A stretch of 64,000 nt of DNA from Vespa crabro (GCF_910589235.1 NC_060956.1:9022499-9086498), one strand, 5' to 3'; counted from the first letter of the stretch, positions 22,491-35,824 are shown. Translations and numbers: made by a program. Notes: generated by a model not told the origin, from the letters alone.

Positions 22491-22520
<30 letters not shown>

Positions 22521-22529
22521 AGAAGAAGA
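22491..22529. repeat. (GA)n microsatellite
   Basis: About 14 GA units, then three AAG units. Confidence 0.95.
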
Positions 22530-23198
22530 TATCGGTTTATACAAGGACTAAGCCGACGATGGCCGTCGTACGCACGTTCACCGACCTTCTTCTTCTTCCT
22601 TATCTATATTTTCATCTAGACGTCTCTCCTCTCTATCTTCATCTCACCTAGCAGACGATTTATCAAGCCGGCATAACGGCTTATTCAAACGCATGGACAC
22701 CCTGTCGCGCTATGATTTTCTCTCTTACTCCCTCTCTTTCTACTCTCACAAGCTTCAAAAGTCGAAAACACATAGCTAACTCACTGAGATTATCTTAACG
22801 ATCGGTTTCCTGTCGTTCACGAGCATCGGATTACTTTTCTGAATCTGTTAAATCTTCAAATTAAAACAGTTCTCTCAATCATTTTTTTTCTTTCTAAGCT
22901 ATGAGAATTTATCAGAAACTTGTTGCTTAGAATTCAATAGTATTTTTGAGTTGAGATTCTTAGTTTATGGCTAGATTAGAGAATCGTAAAAATTTTTGTG
23001 AGATAGATATGAGCGTAGAAGAAGAAAAAGAAGAAAGAAAAGAGGTACTTGTAAACCAACGGAATTTATTGCTTCCAGTTTCCTGCTTACCACCCATCGA
23101 AATCGATTTTATGAGAAAGAAAGAGACAAAGCTCAACTAGAACGAAACGAGAGATATACCTTTTCCTTCGTCGTGCCAAACACGAAACACGACTCATC
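22530..23198. other. Spacer
   Basis: Mixed, no supported feature. Confidence 0.55.
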
Positions 23199-23248
23199 CT
23201 CTTTCTCTTTTTCTCTCTCTCTCTCTCCCTTTCTCTTTTTCTTTTTCT

Positions 23249-23286
<38 letters not shown>
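23199..23286. repeat. (CT)n/(CTTT)n tract
   Basis: Pyrimidine on the plus strand, about 88 bases. Confidence 0.95.
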
Positions 23287-23288
<2 letters not shown>

Positions 23289-23289
23289 A

Positions 23290-25050
23290 CTCTCAAACCC
23301 CAACCTTCTCGTCTCTACGTGCAATGGTATTCTGAAACTTTTTCGAATATCGGATTGACGTATCGCCTCGAAAATAGCACGACGAGTAAACAACCGATAC
23401 GTATTCGCGTCACACCGAACGTCTCGAGGGATGTCCGGCTCTCCGGATGTATCCGCGCGTTTCCACAATGACGGCTAAAAAAAGAAGCAAGAGGGAAAGA
23501 AACCAGTAAAATAGAAACAAATTTCAATGAGAGAAAAATAAAATAAGAGACGAGTGACATATTACATGAATAACGTACGATTAAAGTGCATTTATTGTCG
23601 TGGAATTAGGAAAAATTAAATTTGATAGTTCGAAATTCAAGAAAAAGGTGAACAAAAAATTTCAACTGAAATTCGGCGATAAGCAAACGATGTCTTAGCG
23701 GATACAGTGGCTTTGAACTTTGTTCTTTCTAACGACGATAAGCCAGCATCGAACAGCCAGTCTGCCAGCGTAAAAAGTGAGAAAGTTTGGTTCCACTTTC
23801 TTTGGCCCCATTCAAGCCGAGTTCGCGCGAATGGTCAGGGTCCCCTAACGCTTCTTCCATCGAAGAACTACGCGACTGTTATCAACATTCCACGAAGGCA
23901 ACCCACCGAAAGTTAGTACTGCGATCCGTTTAATCGTAAAATAATACACCGTGTGACTACCAATCAAATTGTTTCCCAACGTTCTGAGTTAGCTCAAGTT
24001 CTCTTCTCGAAAACTTCCGTTTTCGTAACTTCTCCATTCTATCTCGCCGTTCGAAAGTTTCCCTATTGTATAATAATAAAGTTAACTGATAATTTAAAGG
24101 ACAGCCACACGAGTTTCTCTAGCTATGCGTTTACACACATTCATACGAAAATAATAATTTTCAAAAGGATCATTCAAAAATTATCGAGGATAAGAGAGAA
24201 GGCTCTTTAAAAACTTAACCTGTATGTTTAATACGTTCTTAAAAGAAGAGAGTATATATAGTACTGAGGAAAGAGAATGGTTTTAGTGCCCCTTAACGCC
24301 TTCGTAAGAGGATGCTCATAAAATCGAAAGAAAGAACTGTGTATAATGTCGCCGTTAGGAAAATTGCCAGTCAATTTGATCGAACGGCCGGTCGAAACTT
24401 TATGAGTCGTTTGAATATGACGAATTGCAGATTTAATAACCCCGCCGTTCCATCTTGTTGATCCTCGTGGAATCGTGGCACCCTTACACTCCTTCCACCT
24501 ACCTCCCAAACCGCCTCACTATCTACTTTTCTAATATTAAATCCCTCCTGAAATCGGATTTTGGCTACTGGTCGAGTATATACCGTTAGCTGCTCGGTTA
24601 TGCTATAAACCTCAGATTCAACGATGCCGGAAATACCGGAATAAAATATTTATTTCTCCCATAAATGCAGACTACCAGTGGCAGAAGGGTCCGCGAGAAA
24701 AACCGAGTTACTTCACGCGGTAAATGAAACCAACTACCGTTATTCTCTTCATTATCCTTGCTCTATTTCTAAATTATCGTTTAAAAAATCATCAGATCCT
24801 ATTATTAAAACGATGATGAACTGTATATTATCGTTATAGGTACCGTTACGTTAATTTCCTTTTATTTCGTATATTCGTAAACGACGTGACACTCGAGTTG
24901 CTCGTTTTCTCTCCCGCATTTGTAGGACAAATGTCAGAAAAATTGCTCGACAGCAGCGGGAACGTATTAAGAAGAGAGCGGGAGCCCCGTAAGAGAAGCT
25001 GACCGCATTAGTTCCAGTTCGTGTGTACGTACTTTTGTAGGAGAGTGAAT
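23290..25050. other. Non-coding, mixed composition
   Basis: Balanced patches at 23340-23470, 23690-23920 and 24340-24500; otherwise AT-rich. Frames of up to about 110 codons have no recognisable domain. No splice-bounded candidate. Confidence 0.55.

Positions 25051-25053
<3 letters not shown>

Positions 25054-25086
<33 letters not shown>
25054..25086. repeat. (GA)n microsatellite
   Basis: About 16 GA units. Confidence 0.96.
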
Positions 25087-25089
<3 letters not shown>

Positions 25090-25204
25090 TGGCAGTAGAG
25101 GGCCGACTAATCATAAAGGACGCGGGAACGAAGTAAATTAATCAATGGATTAAACGCGAACTACGTGGAACATGTAGGGTGGTAGAAGAGAGAAAGACAG
25201 ACTG

Positions 25205-25207
25205 AGA

Positions 25208-25305
<98 letters not shown>

Positions 25306-25315
25306 AAGAGATATA
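25205..25315. repeat. Long (GA)n array
   Basis: About 45 nearly uninterrupted GA units followed by GAAAG variants; one of the purest arrays in the window. Confidence 0.98.
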
Positions 25316-25519
25316 CAGATAGCAGATAGACAGAGAACGAGAGAGAAAGAGAGACAGAAAACGAAGAGGGTGGAGAGACTCGAGGATGGTCAAACGGGGA
25401 TGGTGCAACTCTGACATCTCTCGTTTGTCACACAAATAACCGAGCATTTGGCGGGAACGTTCCGACGGTATCCATACCATGGACAAACTCTGCAAAGGAT
25501 GACGAATTCCTCTGAGAGC

Positions 25520-25541
25520 TGTCTCTCTCTCTCTCTCTCTC
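25520..25541. repeat. (CT)n microsatellite
   Basis: About ten CT units, in the opposite orientation to the GA array 205 bases upstream. Confidence 0.93.
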
Positions 25542-25549
25542 CCTCTTTC

Positions 25550-26640
25550 TCCAAGCTCAATATTTCATCAAGTATCGTAAGATCTTACCAATTTCGGACA
25601 ATTTCAAAATGAAGCATGTGCTTGAAAAATCTATATATCATTGGTGTAGTTAATCGATCTGTTTTTTCTTGTTTATCATTCTTGTTTCTTAATGAATATA
25701 GAAATATTTAGCATTAAGAAACACGAGCATAGACTTCAGAGTAACTCTGACATGCGGTTAATTCGTGGCTTTGACTTGGAGAGAAGATTGGCTGGAGTAA
25801 GATGAAGGGATAGGCAGGAGAATCCAATATGAGGCTGCGCCGCAACGTATCAAACATCCGTCGGTCTTCGTCTCCTCTCTTATATACACGAAGATCGTCA
25901 ACATGCATGCCACAGCATAGAAGACGACACATCCGGCGCAACGCACATGATATCGCTTAGGTTTCAATGCCGACGTCGATTCGCGGTCTTTGACGACAAA
26001 GTTTTCCATCCGGCAAACATTAGTACGCGGAAATGCATCGAGCTCCGCGGTTGAAACTGAAGTATACAGTGGTGGTAGTAAGTGGCTTTTAATCGGGAAA
26101 AAAGGAATTTGTCAGTCAATCGAGCTGTCAATCGAAACTTTCCTTGATAGAAATGAAAGGTCTATTTTATAGGAAATAATCATGCGAGTAATGAAATTCG
26201 CGATTAAACTATTGATAAATTAAACTATTTTATTATCATTATATATTTTTGCACCAATTATTTTATTGTTTAAAAATACTGACATTAATAATGTACATAC
26301 TATTTGTATCATGTACACTCATTGTATTCTGTAGATGGAAACCTTTGGTTAACTTTCCTCGATGTTCAGAATAGGACACTGAATCGGATGCACATTCGAG
26401 GGCCGTAGAAACGAGCAAATTTCAACAAAGATGACAAGGACTAAGGGAAGGAGAAGGAATGGAAATGGACGAACGCAGAGGTCGTCCGATGAGACAAGGA
26501 TCCACCTAATGGTGGTAATGGCTAATAAGCTTCGAATCTATTCGTGCTAATGACCGATTCCCTCCGCTAGTCAGATACCACTTGTACCTAATACGCTTAG
26601 TACTCGCAGCAACTTGGCACTCAAGGCAAGTTTAGCGCGG
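25550..26640. other. Spacer, nothing firmly recognised
   Basis: Balanced patch at 25860-26110, AT-rich at 26170-26330. Short frames only. Confidence 0.55.
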
Positions 26641-26687
26641 CGAGTCCTCGTTCTCTCTCTCTCTCTCCTTCCTCTTTCTCTCTCTCT

Positions 26688-26749
<62 letters not shown>

Positions 26750-26769
26750 ACTCCATTCGACTTGCAAAG
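26590..26769 (+). other. Possible untranslated 5' exon ending at a splice donor
   Basis: CTTGCAAAG|GTGAGTCCG (intron from 26770) is a near-consensus donor just after the CT array. Upstream 26590-26650 is GC-balanced. There is no ATG in frame, so an untranslated exon containing the CT tract is the only exon reading. It may equally be chance. Confidence 0.12.
26651..26746. repeat. (CT)n array
   Basis: Interrupted for the first 45 bases, then about 24 pure CT units. Confidence 0.97.
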
Positions 26770-26896
26770 GTGAGTCCGTGAGACTTGGAATGGCAAGGAA
26801 GACACGCGTCACATTAGCTGTCTTAAAGCTAACACACCTAAAGTCCCAGATCGAACCTTAGTGCTACGGTGAACGACCTTCATGATCTTAAAGCTA

Positions 26897-26952
26897 AAGA
26901 AGAAAGAGAGAGAAAGAGAGAGAGAGAGAAAGAGAGAGAGAGAAAGAGAGAA
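26897..26952. repeat. (GA)n/(GAAA)n array
   Basis: Purine on the plus strand, in opposite orientation to the CT array 150 bases upstream. Confidence 0.95.
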
Positions 26953-26959
26953 GTCGATA

Positions 26960-29900
26960 ATGACCTCATCTGGTTCGCGTCGCGAAACTTTCCAAGAGTT
27001 TTAATACCCCCGCTGGCGCACGGCCCCAAGAAAGCTTTCCTCTACTGTCTACGGCCGATGAAATAAAGACTCACCCTTCGCTTATTCCAGCCGATTCCTT
27101 TGTCCCTTTTCACTCGCGTCCGAATTCATCGAACGAAAAGACTAGAAGACCTGTAAATATTCGGACGAGTGTGTCCCGTGTCGATGGATTGTTAAAGCTC
27201 TCGTTTCTCGTTGTTGGGAAAAGCTCGTAAGAGGAAGACTGGGACGCTTTTACATTTCTGCAGTGTTAAACTCATTGATCAAGTGTTCCTCGTCATTCAT
27301 TGACTTTCGGAGTTCCTCGTCATTCGTGTGTTATATGTAGGTTAACATAAGGTAAAACGGGATAGAATAAGAAACTTCTCTGCTCAATTATGTTTCATTG
27401 TGTTCACTTTTTATTTGACAAGTCAAATATTCGTTCAAATGTAAATATATAGTAAATGAAATGAAAACTATTCTCTAAACTTCTAAATCTCCATTCCATT
27501 TAATATATTTAAAGACGATCGTAAACAATTTCCTAAGCACTTTCCTTGAAAACTTCCGCTTGCATTAGCTGAAAAAACGAAAAGAAGGATGAAAGGAACT
27601 GCTTAGAGTTTTTAAAGACCGAGAAATGGCAGGAGTGGAAGGAAGGTGGAGGTGACGAGCTGTCAAACGGCGCACCGAGGGAAATTATTGAGCTAATTGT
27701 CGATAAGTTGGGACGTCCAACGAAATACTCGACTCGAAGCGACTGGAAGCGACGGTAGGGTGGTAAAGCCGAGAAGGTGAGGGGTTGGGAAAGACGCGAT
27801 GGTGTACGCCAGCAAGCAATCACCAGGAAGAAGAGTTTTTCCGTTTTTCCACGTCGTGGCGAGATTTCCTCCTCTCTCCTTCATCTCGCTCGACTCTCCA
27901 GACAGAAATATGCGAAGCTACGCGGCACCGTCGGCCGAAAGGCTCGGACGCTTAATTGGACAAAGCCCCAACCTTCCTTGACGAGGGCCGGGCACTCAGC
28001 CTCGGTCGCAATATGCCGAAAAAAAAGAGAAGAAAAATATGAATCGCTTCTCGCAGAAGCTCGCAGTATGTATGCAGAGGAATAGGAGTAAGAGGAAAAA
28101 AGGAAGAGATAGGAGGGAAAGAAAAGGATAGAACTAAAATGGGAAAAAAAAGAATTAGCAGCGCGGTCAAAGAGCAAAATCCTCTGAGTACAAGTGGAAA
28201 GCTTCGTTGGTGGAGAATCAACGATTCTGCTCTCGTCTTCCTGCAAGACAAAGAATCCTGCGAATATAGCGAAAAAATTGAATATGAACCGTTCATAGAA
28301 CGTCAAATATAAAGGTAATGCAAAAACGGTGAAAAAATATTTTATTAAGGAGAAATGCGAACGGAAACTCAGCTGTCCGTTTACGTTTTCCATCGACTAC
28401 TTCTTTCCCCTTACTCCATTCCCTTTCCACCTTCTTCTCTCATTTCGCAACTTCTTTCCAAAGTTAGCTCACCATTAAGATCTTCTATTTGCACTGTCGA
28501 CTGCTACGTCGTTTGATATTAATGTTTTTCTTACGATGTATTTCGTGTGCCAGTAATTACTGGTGCAAACAGAAGGCACGAAAAAGAGAAGGAGTGGAAA
28601 GGAGCTGGACGAATAAGTAACTGTACTCTTCGAATTACCGAAGAAGAGAGAAGAGACAGTTTCGGTATCAGTCGTTAAAAAGAGAGAAAATAGACAGGTA
28701 TATGTACACTGGCTAATTAATAATCTACTCATTATTTGCTGAAAGTATATTAGTTAACTACGCTGAATGTAAAAATGAATTATGTATCGAATAATACAAA
28801 TGATAAAAGCAACATTATGATGATTGTCTTTAATAAACGTGCTGGGACAATAAGAAACGAAAAAAAATCTTCGAACCAACCGGTGCGTCCCGCAATGCTC
28901 GCTCATTTGTCTCGTAGTGGCTAATGAAATTATAGCCAGCAGCCTGTCACAGTCATCCTTTCACGAGCCATCTCCTTTTCCCCCTCACTCGACTTCGTTC
29001 GAGATAGATAGAAAGAGAAAGAAGAGTACAACGGATGCTAGGGAGATGTGCATGGTGGAAGGAGGAAAGTGTGACAGTGAAAAAAAGGAGGAAATGCTCC
29101 TGGGTGTTTCCCGAGAAAGAACCCAACGGAAAATTGCGGAAAAACTTCCTTCACGGATATCTTTTTGAGCACTTTTCGCAGATGACGGAAATCAACGAAC
29201 GATATTACGATACTTGCCGACCGGCCAACAATCTTGGAACACAGGCTATTAGGGAATGTAAGAGTGCGTAGGATGGATTGTAAGAACGAGAAAAAAAATC
29301 TCTACTCCCTGGAGATAACAAAAACAAAAAAAAATACAATCTCTCGCGTCACGAGAAAGACGGAACGTTAAATCTACTTTCAATAATTAAAGGGAAATTT
29401 GTAAACAGAACGTGAAAATTCTTTCCATCAGTTTTCTTGTTACCCCACAAAACTTGAAAAGTATTCTTTATGAGAGCACAAAGACGTACTTTTTATCGAG
29501 ATATGTTAACTTACTCAGAAAATATATACTATTCCCTCTGGCTATATACCATAAAAGACGGTTACTCATAAGTTTAACGTGTCGTTCGTAGGCAAAACGT
29601 ATCCCGGAATCCAGTTATCAGCTAATGAAAAGAACACCGGCGTCTCAATCCGCTCCACTCACAGAGACTCCTAACTACTTGGAAGATCGTCGAGGGTGAA
29701 GACCGAACCTTCAGAAGTTAACTCAGGAAGGGCTTATCTTACCCAGGATTTTTTAAGATTAGCCTCTTGTGTCGTATTAAGCAAGGACCATTTAAGGCAA
29801 CCCCCCCTACCAATTGGAAGGGAAGCGAGTAGCGTGTTCTACCTTTCCTGCCCTCGATCGCTTCCCACCACCTCATGGGAGGTACGGTGGTGCACGTAAA

Positions 29901-31150
29901 TAGCTACTTGTCGGCTCGTTTCGGAAGCCTGCATGTGCCGCTTGTAGTTCGCTTAAATTGAACCCTCCACGCGGCATAATGTTCTGCTAAGAAATTGACG
30001 ATAAATTCGATACGCTAAATTGCACATGCCTAACTTGTACGATAAATGCCGTGATAGGAAATAGAATTTGGTTGAAATTTCGAAATAATCGAAAGTCGAA
30101 TAATCTTCTAAGGAGTAATGAAACATCCGTCGTCTAACTATATGAGAAAAAGTTTATAATGTTGTATCCTAGAAAGTGACAACACGTTCGGTAACGTTGA
30201 TTTCGTTTTATTCGCACTCGCTCGTTCGTGGAAAATGGTTTCTCCCGCAATTTCCTCAGAACTGCTTGTTACGTAAGTTTTCCGGCCGAATTGACTGCTC
30301 CTTTCCACGGCCAGATTATTTTTATAATTTTTCTTGGCGCTCGCCCTTTTGCCCTTTCGGTGGTAAGCAACCCCTTGAAAGAAGCCCCAATCTCGAAGAC
30401 CCTTTAGCCAAGTCGGACCTCTACACCTGCTTGCCGTTAATTTTTATTAGGCGAGCGAATGACGTGGAAGCAGCACCTCTGCCTCGATTAACGAAGTTGC
30501 CTGTAAAGACTTTCTCCTCCTTATAAAGCGATTTTAATTACAACGGGTAACACGAGTTTTTTTACTTACGGGAGGCGACCTCGAACGGTGCCTATCATCC
30601 ATGAAACTAGGAAGAATTTTCGTACTCGTAAAATGTTCATTTAAATTAAATCAAAGTCGTCCCTTCAATACGTAAAACTACCCTTGTTTTACTCGTGCTC
30701 GAAGGCGGTTGATCGAAGCCACTCAAACATAGAGCAAAGGCAAACCAGGGTGGAGAACAATAAAGTAAACAAACGAGTTTTTCAGATCGAGCGCGGAAAG
30801 TGTGCTGGCTCTGTGAACGAAAAACTCTGGTAGAGGTTTTAAATGTTGGTGTGGCCACTCTTTGCAGTGATAGGGTGGGAGAGGGAAAGAAGAGGAGAAA
30901 AAGGAAGGGCAGAAAGAGAAAAATAGAGAGAAAAAGAACAAGAGAGAACCGTTGAGAGTTCCTACGCTCCACGAACCATTGTACATGCTTCTTCTGCATC
31001 GAAAGAATTTTAATATTTGCCAATTTAGCCTGGCGTCCGAGAGAGGTAAAGAGGTAGCTTTTCCTGGCTCGCGATAACCACATCAAGGCGTTTCCAACGG
31101 TTCAACTTTTGCCTTTACATTAGTCAGCTACCCTATGCCAGCCCTTCTGG
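26960..31150. other. Long non-coding stretch with regulatory-looking islands
   Basis: About 4 kb without a supportable gene. The 170-codon minus frame at 27881-28393 and the 146-codon one at 30646-31086 are rich in Ser/Phe/Leu because they run against purine-rich plus-strand DNA (28020-28150; 30870-30960). Balanced CpG-containing islands lie at 27640-28010, 29590-30010 and 30180-30500. The last holds CACCTG (30424-30429), TAATTTTTATTAG and TGACGTGG close together. These look like enhancer-type DNA; that is inference. Confidence 0.45.
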
Positions 31151-31151
31151 C

Positions 31152-31416
31152 TCAGCCGTGTCTAACGAAGAAAGAATGAAAAAGTACTGCACGAAATAAT
31201 ACTGAAATCACTAGGTAGAAATCCTGTGTTACAACGTATGTATGCTTGGTAATTGGAAATAGTAGCATATCCTTCCAATGACCGACATGAATTCCCGCAA
31301 TAAACATCGACTGAGTCTCGAAACAACTGACCAACAGTTGGGCGCTCGACAAAACGTTCTCCGGTCTCTTCGAAAACCAAGGTCCTTCTTCTTCGGTCAG
31401 AGAGCAAGCGAATGTC
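31152..31416 (-). CDS. Candidate exon, strand ambiguous
   Basis: On the minus strand CTCTTTACTTACAG is an excellent acceptor with the CT array as its pyrimidine tract. Two frames then stay open for about 250 bases: one contains LTEEEGPWFSKRPENVLSSA and stops at 31152, the other contains RRTLVFEETGERFVERPTVG and stops at 31162. On the plus strand the same junction reads CCT|GTAAGTAAAG, a consensus donor (intron from 31419) closing a 47-codon frame from ATG 31278 (MTDMNSRNKHRLSLETTDQQ...), exactly in phase 0. The two readings exclude each other. No domain is recognised in any frame. Confidence 0.2.
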
Positions 31417-31447
31417 CTGTAAGTAAAGAGGTAGAGGGAGGCCGAGC

Positions 31448-31450
<3 letters not shown>

Positions 31451-31479
<29 letters not shown>

Positions 31480-31482
31480 AGG
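31451..31482. repeat. (GA)n microsatellite
   Basis: About 15 units with one GAAAG. Confidence 0.95.
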
Positions 31483-31543
31483 AGGAAAGTGGAGATGCGA
31501 GCGCAGTCGCGGCGAACTTTGATATTTCGTAATTCCATTGCTC

Positions 31544-31613
31544 GCAATTAGGGCCGGTAATTACCATAACCATTAGCGGGCCAGCGGGACGCGGGTCCGG
31601 GAAACTACCCGGA
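31544..31613. promoter_or_regulatory. Homeodomain-site cluster and GC hairpin
   Basis: GCAATTAG (31544-31551), the exact palindrome GGTAATTACC (31556-31565) and CCATTAGC (31570-31577) give three TAAT cores within 34 bases of GC-rich DNA, where such words are not expected by composition. TCCGGG (31596-31601) and CCCGGA (31608-31613) then form a 6-bp inverted repeat. An enhancer role is inference. Confidence 0.3.
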
Positions 31614-31619
31614 ACACTC

Positions 31620-32360
31620 GAGATACCCAGAGTGTGTCCGAGACATAAATACTGGTGGTCAGCCCTGCTGTAAGAACGGAGCACACTGTCCTACGCCACG
31701 AACGTGCGAACTCCCCCGACGAAGCCGGACACACAATCAGAAACTTCCCTGAGGAATGCGAGCTGCCGTGAGTTTCTTAGGGTGGTCGAATTAAACTCGT
31801 TTCGTTCGTGCCAACGTCGCAGGGAGTGGTGCTCCAAGCTGACAAGGAAGGACCGCAACCTGAAAGACGTCCGAGGTTGGAGGATGGAAGGCGATTTAAG
31901 CTAGTCTCGATCTATCCCAAAATAGAAGATTACGTTTCCGTGAAAAATATTTTTATCTCCTACATATAATTTTATATTTGTACAAAAAGAAAAATTTATA
32001 TTTATCTCATACAGATTCTTATATAGATATCTGCTTTAACTTAAACCTTAGGAAAAAACGAACAACAACATGAATTATACGCTTCAGGAAAAGAAATAAA
32101 TCCGATTAATCCAGCATATCGAGTTTGAAACGATGGCCGTATCAAATAGGCATCCAAAATATCCAATTTTCTGAATGGAAAGACATATTAACCAAATGCT
32201 CAATTGCTATTGGGGATCAAGAGTGGCCACTGGCCAAGCAACTCCGCTGCTCACGATATCGTAACTGCATTTCCCCTGCAGCGGCCCGACAGCTTTACCT
32301 CCACCTCCTCCTCCTTCTCTTCCACTTGCACTTTGTGGTACATATGTGCGCTTTCTTTCT
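31620..32360. other. Spacer, nothing recognised
   Basis: GC-balanced to 31900, AT-rich at 31920-32100, then balanced. Frames are short. Confidence 0.55.
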
Positions 32361-32361
32361 C

Positions 32362-32366
<5 letters not shown>

Positions 32367-32417
<51 letters not shown>
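32367..32417. repeat. (CT)n array
   Basis: About 25 pure CT units. Confidence 0.98.
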
Positions 32418-32419
<2 letters not shown>

Positions 32420-32422
<3 letters not shown>

Positions 32423-35400
32423 ATACCTCTTTCATTCTCTTACCCTTTGGATTCCATTCCTACTTTTCACCTTTCTCTTTCTCATTCGGCTTCTCTGTAG
32501 CGGTATCAATTAATCTGCCCTCTCTGACCCTTCTCACCATGGATGCGTTCAACACACACACGCTGCCTATTTTTGGGCAAAACTTTGTTTCGTAGATTAC
32601 GAGTCGAGATACTCGTTCTCCCCTTTCCTTTCCTCTCCTTTTCCTCATTCTCTCTACCTTTTACCTCTTTATCTTTCTTCTTGATTTTCATTTCACGATA
32701 TGTGAAAAACATTCGAGTGTAAGTAAGTACATATGTGCCATATCGAAGTCAAATTCATTGGCAAAATCCTTTCGACGATTCAACCTGAATAGAAACAAGC
32801 ATTAATAATAAATAATACAGTGACCGTTCGAGGACTAATCTCGAAATTCGGTGACGCTCCATTTCCCTCGTCTCATTTTGCGAGAAATTCGTAAATCTCC
32901 TGAGACACAAGAGATGTCTCGAAGTCGATAGTGATTAAAACTTTGACTTAAACTACGCTGTCCAGAACTCGGCTAGCTATTCGAGAATCGATTTAGTATT
33001 CTAGTTATGCGATAGCTGTGCAAGCTAGATACACTATGCCGATCAGCTGCGTACGAAATGAGACTCCATTTCGTTCTGGAAAATAATTCGAATCTCTTAC
33101 TATCTGATTATAACCTTATGCCAATTACTTATTATGAATAATAAAATGTGAATACTTTTTTAAGAATCATACTACTCACTTCGAGACTGAGTCGTGTGTA
33201 TACATTATCTCGAGTAAATGTTAAAAAAAGAATTGTAGGACATGCTCAAGAGAATAATAAAATCATAAAGATTAAATAAACTATCATATAAAAATATAAC
33301 ATAATTACGTAATAGAATATAAGCGGATTGTCACATTCGAATACTTTAACATAAAACTACATTCATTCAATCAAAATCATTCTCATAACCTACATTCGCT
33401 TTAAGTATTTCTCTTTTAAACAAACGTTTGAAAGTGGAATTTACACGTGTCTACACACATTGTCACTATTCACCCACACATATGTATATAATGTATATCT
33501 TACCATGTATAAGTACTTCTTATATCTTATTTCACATAAATATTACAAAGTAAAGTTAATCTAAATAAAGACCTGATAATGCGGGGCTCAACATCAATTA
33601 AGCACCGATCGAATTCGACGAACAATGAAACGTGATTCAGAGAAAGAGGAGAAAAAGAGAAAGAGATATAGGGAGAGAAAAAGGCGCCAGAAAGGCTGAC
33701 TCTTCGATTTATAACGCACTAAAATCGACGATGCGTATGATCCGCGTGTGTCACGTGAGCTTCCGCATGCATCCCTTTTCTTATTCTTTTCATATATAGG
33801 ACAGAAATGTTTACGATCGATTCTCGTTGATTGAATTCGCCACGAATACTTATATTCAAAATATTCAAAAAAATAAAACTGATAGGTCAAATTTATGAAA
33901 TTTTTGTCTTTTCGTACAAACCAATTGAAAAATCCGCTAAAATGGTACGTTTACTTGAACGTTTGATATCACTTGATATAGGTAGGTCAAGCCTTTGAAG
34001 GAACGCCAACCCTCGACATGTCGCATAAATATTTTCCACCGCGTTTTTCTGCCCTCTCGAAACGAAGAGGAAAATGTTTATCGTATATTATGAAGGAAAA
34101 GGAGGGAGTAAAAGTAGTAGAAACATTTGTTAGGATAAATTCCAACTGTCTGTTAGAGAAAAAGAGAAAGAGAGCACTGGCGAAAGCGCCGAGAAGTTTT
34201 GAATGTAACGAATTACTCGAATATTTAATGTATATACATGATTTCGGATTTCGTCAGTGTGCAAAATAGTTGAGAATGAGGGGACCGCCACTCGAGCACG
34301 CTCGTATCAATTACCTAACTGCGTTTCCAGAAGGGAATAAAAATAGCAAAAAGAGAAAGAAGGGAAACGAGCAGAGACGATTCTCGCTCGTGCTGTCCCA
34401 TTTGTCTGTCGGTAACTTTATAATTAATAACATTATAGAGGTGTCGGTTATCGCGAAATTCACTCCTGTACCCAACTAGTCTGTCTACTTTTCTCTTTTC
34501 ATTTTTTTCCATACGTGATAACAATTCAAATAGCAAAAAACTTTTCCTGGTTGGATTCACTATTATCTCGTACTCTTTTGTTCCTTTGTAAACAAATAAC
34601 AAATAAGTAGTATCCTGATATTTCCATGGAAACGACAATCGCAACGCGATTTAGTTCATATATGACACTAATTTGTAAACAAATAAAGCATATCTCGTTT
34701 TATCGTAGGAAAGAGAATTTCGATAGATCGCAACGAAAGCAGCGATGTGGTTTCCGTATTTTGCATTCGGCCCATTCTTATTCTCCTGAAATAACCTTAA
34801 ATTCTGTTTGGCAGTCCTTTTTACACAAAGGACCGATATGTAGATCGGGTGCGGGGTCCGCTTCGCATGAAAAGCTAATATCGTACCGCTACGTGTTCCG
34901 CGTGCGTGATGTTACGAGAAAGCCTGAGAAAAGCTGGGAGAGTAAGAGAGATGAAAAAGGAGAAAGAAAGAGAAAAGGAAAGAGACTATGAACGAGGCGT
35001 AAAGAAGAAACGAAGAGGGTGAGAATTCGAAGAAATTCGCTCGCGATAAAACCATGGCTTTACCGATCATAGAATAGTCTACTATATGCAAATTCGTGCT
35101 CCCCTTATATAAATAAATAAATATATATATATATGTATATTTGAAAATCTAGATCGATTCAACTTCCAAATGCAGATTATTAAAAAGGTTCGACTCCCCT
35201 TGACGAGAATCTCGTTGGAGTAATTATCGAAAGTGTCGAAGCAAGCCTCGTCGTCACTGAGACAGAGTTCTCCCGCAGAGTTACGCAGACATCTTCTCCG
35301 AACAACCTATTCGAAATCGAATGTCTCGAAATGCACTGGCCACACCTACGATCATGCAAATGACAGAAAAAAAGAATAAATAGTATTTTAAAAAGCGAAA

Positions 35401-35770
35401 AAAAAATAAGAAATAATTTGATTATGTTTTATAAATTATTCATTCTAAAGAAATATTATTTCTGCGACATCTTTTATGTAAATATCATATATGTAAATCA
35501 TTATTGAATTATTTCTATATGTTTACACATTTAAAATACCTTATAATTAAATAAAAAGGATGAAAAACTACTTTACTAATTAACTCATTACTCCAAAAAC
35601 AAAAATGTATCTTCTTTTTGTTGAAATAATAATCTATTTACTGATATCTAAAACATATACTGAAATACTTATCATAAAGAAAAAAAGGAATAGAAAAATA
35701 AGGAGAGAAATTTTCGAAGCAAACTCGATTTGCACAAGCTCTTGATTCTTGATTCTCTACAATGTTAACT
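32420..35770. other. AT-rich region, no gene seen
   Basis: 33060-33590 and 35100-35720 are strongly AT-rich. The 121-codon plus frame at 34626-34991 and the 109-codon minus frame at 34315-34644 have no recognisable domain or splice boundary. Confidence 0.6.
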
Positions 35771-35771
35771 A

Positions 35772-35818
<47 letters not shown>
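35772..35818. repeat. (TCG)n trinucleotide array
   Basis: About 16 perfect TCG units, all CpG-bearing. It would encode poly-Ser or poly-Val on the plus strand and poly-Asp or poly-Arg on the minus strand. The minus 66-codon frame ending in an Asp run has no other protein-like feature. Confidence 0.98.
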
Positions 35819-35824
35819 CTGGTC

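Noticed and set aside
27881..28393. 170-codon minus-strand frame
   Set aside because: Long only because purine-rich plus-strand DNA gives few stops on the complement; Ser/Phe/Leu-rich, no domain and no splice boundary.
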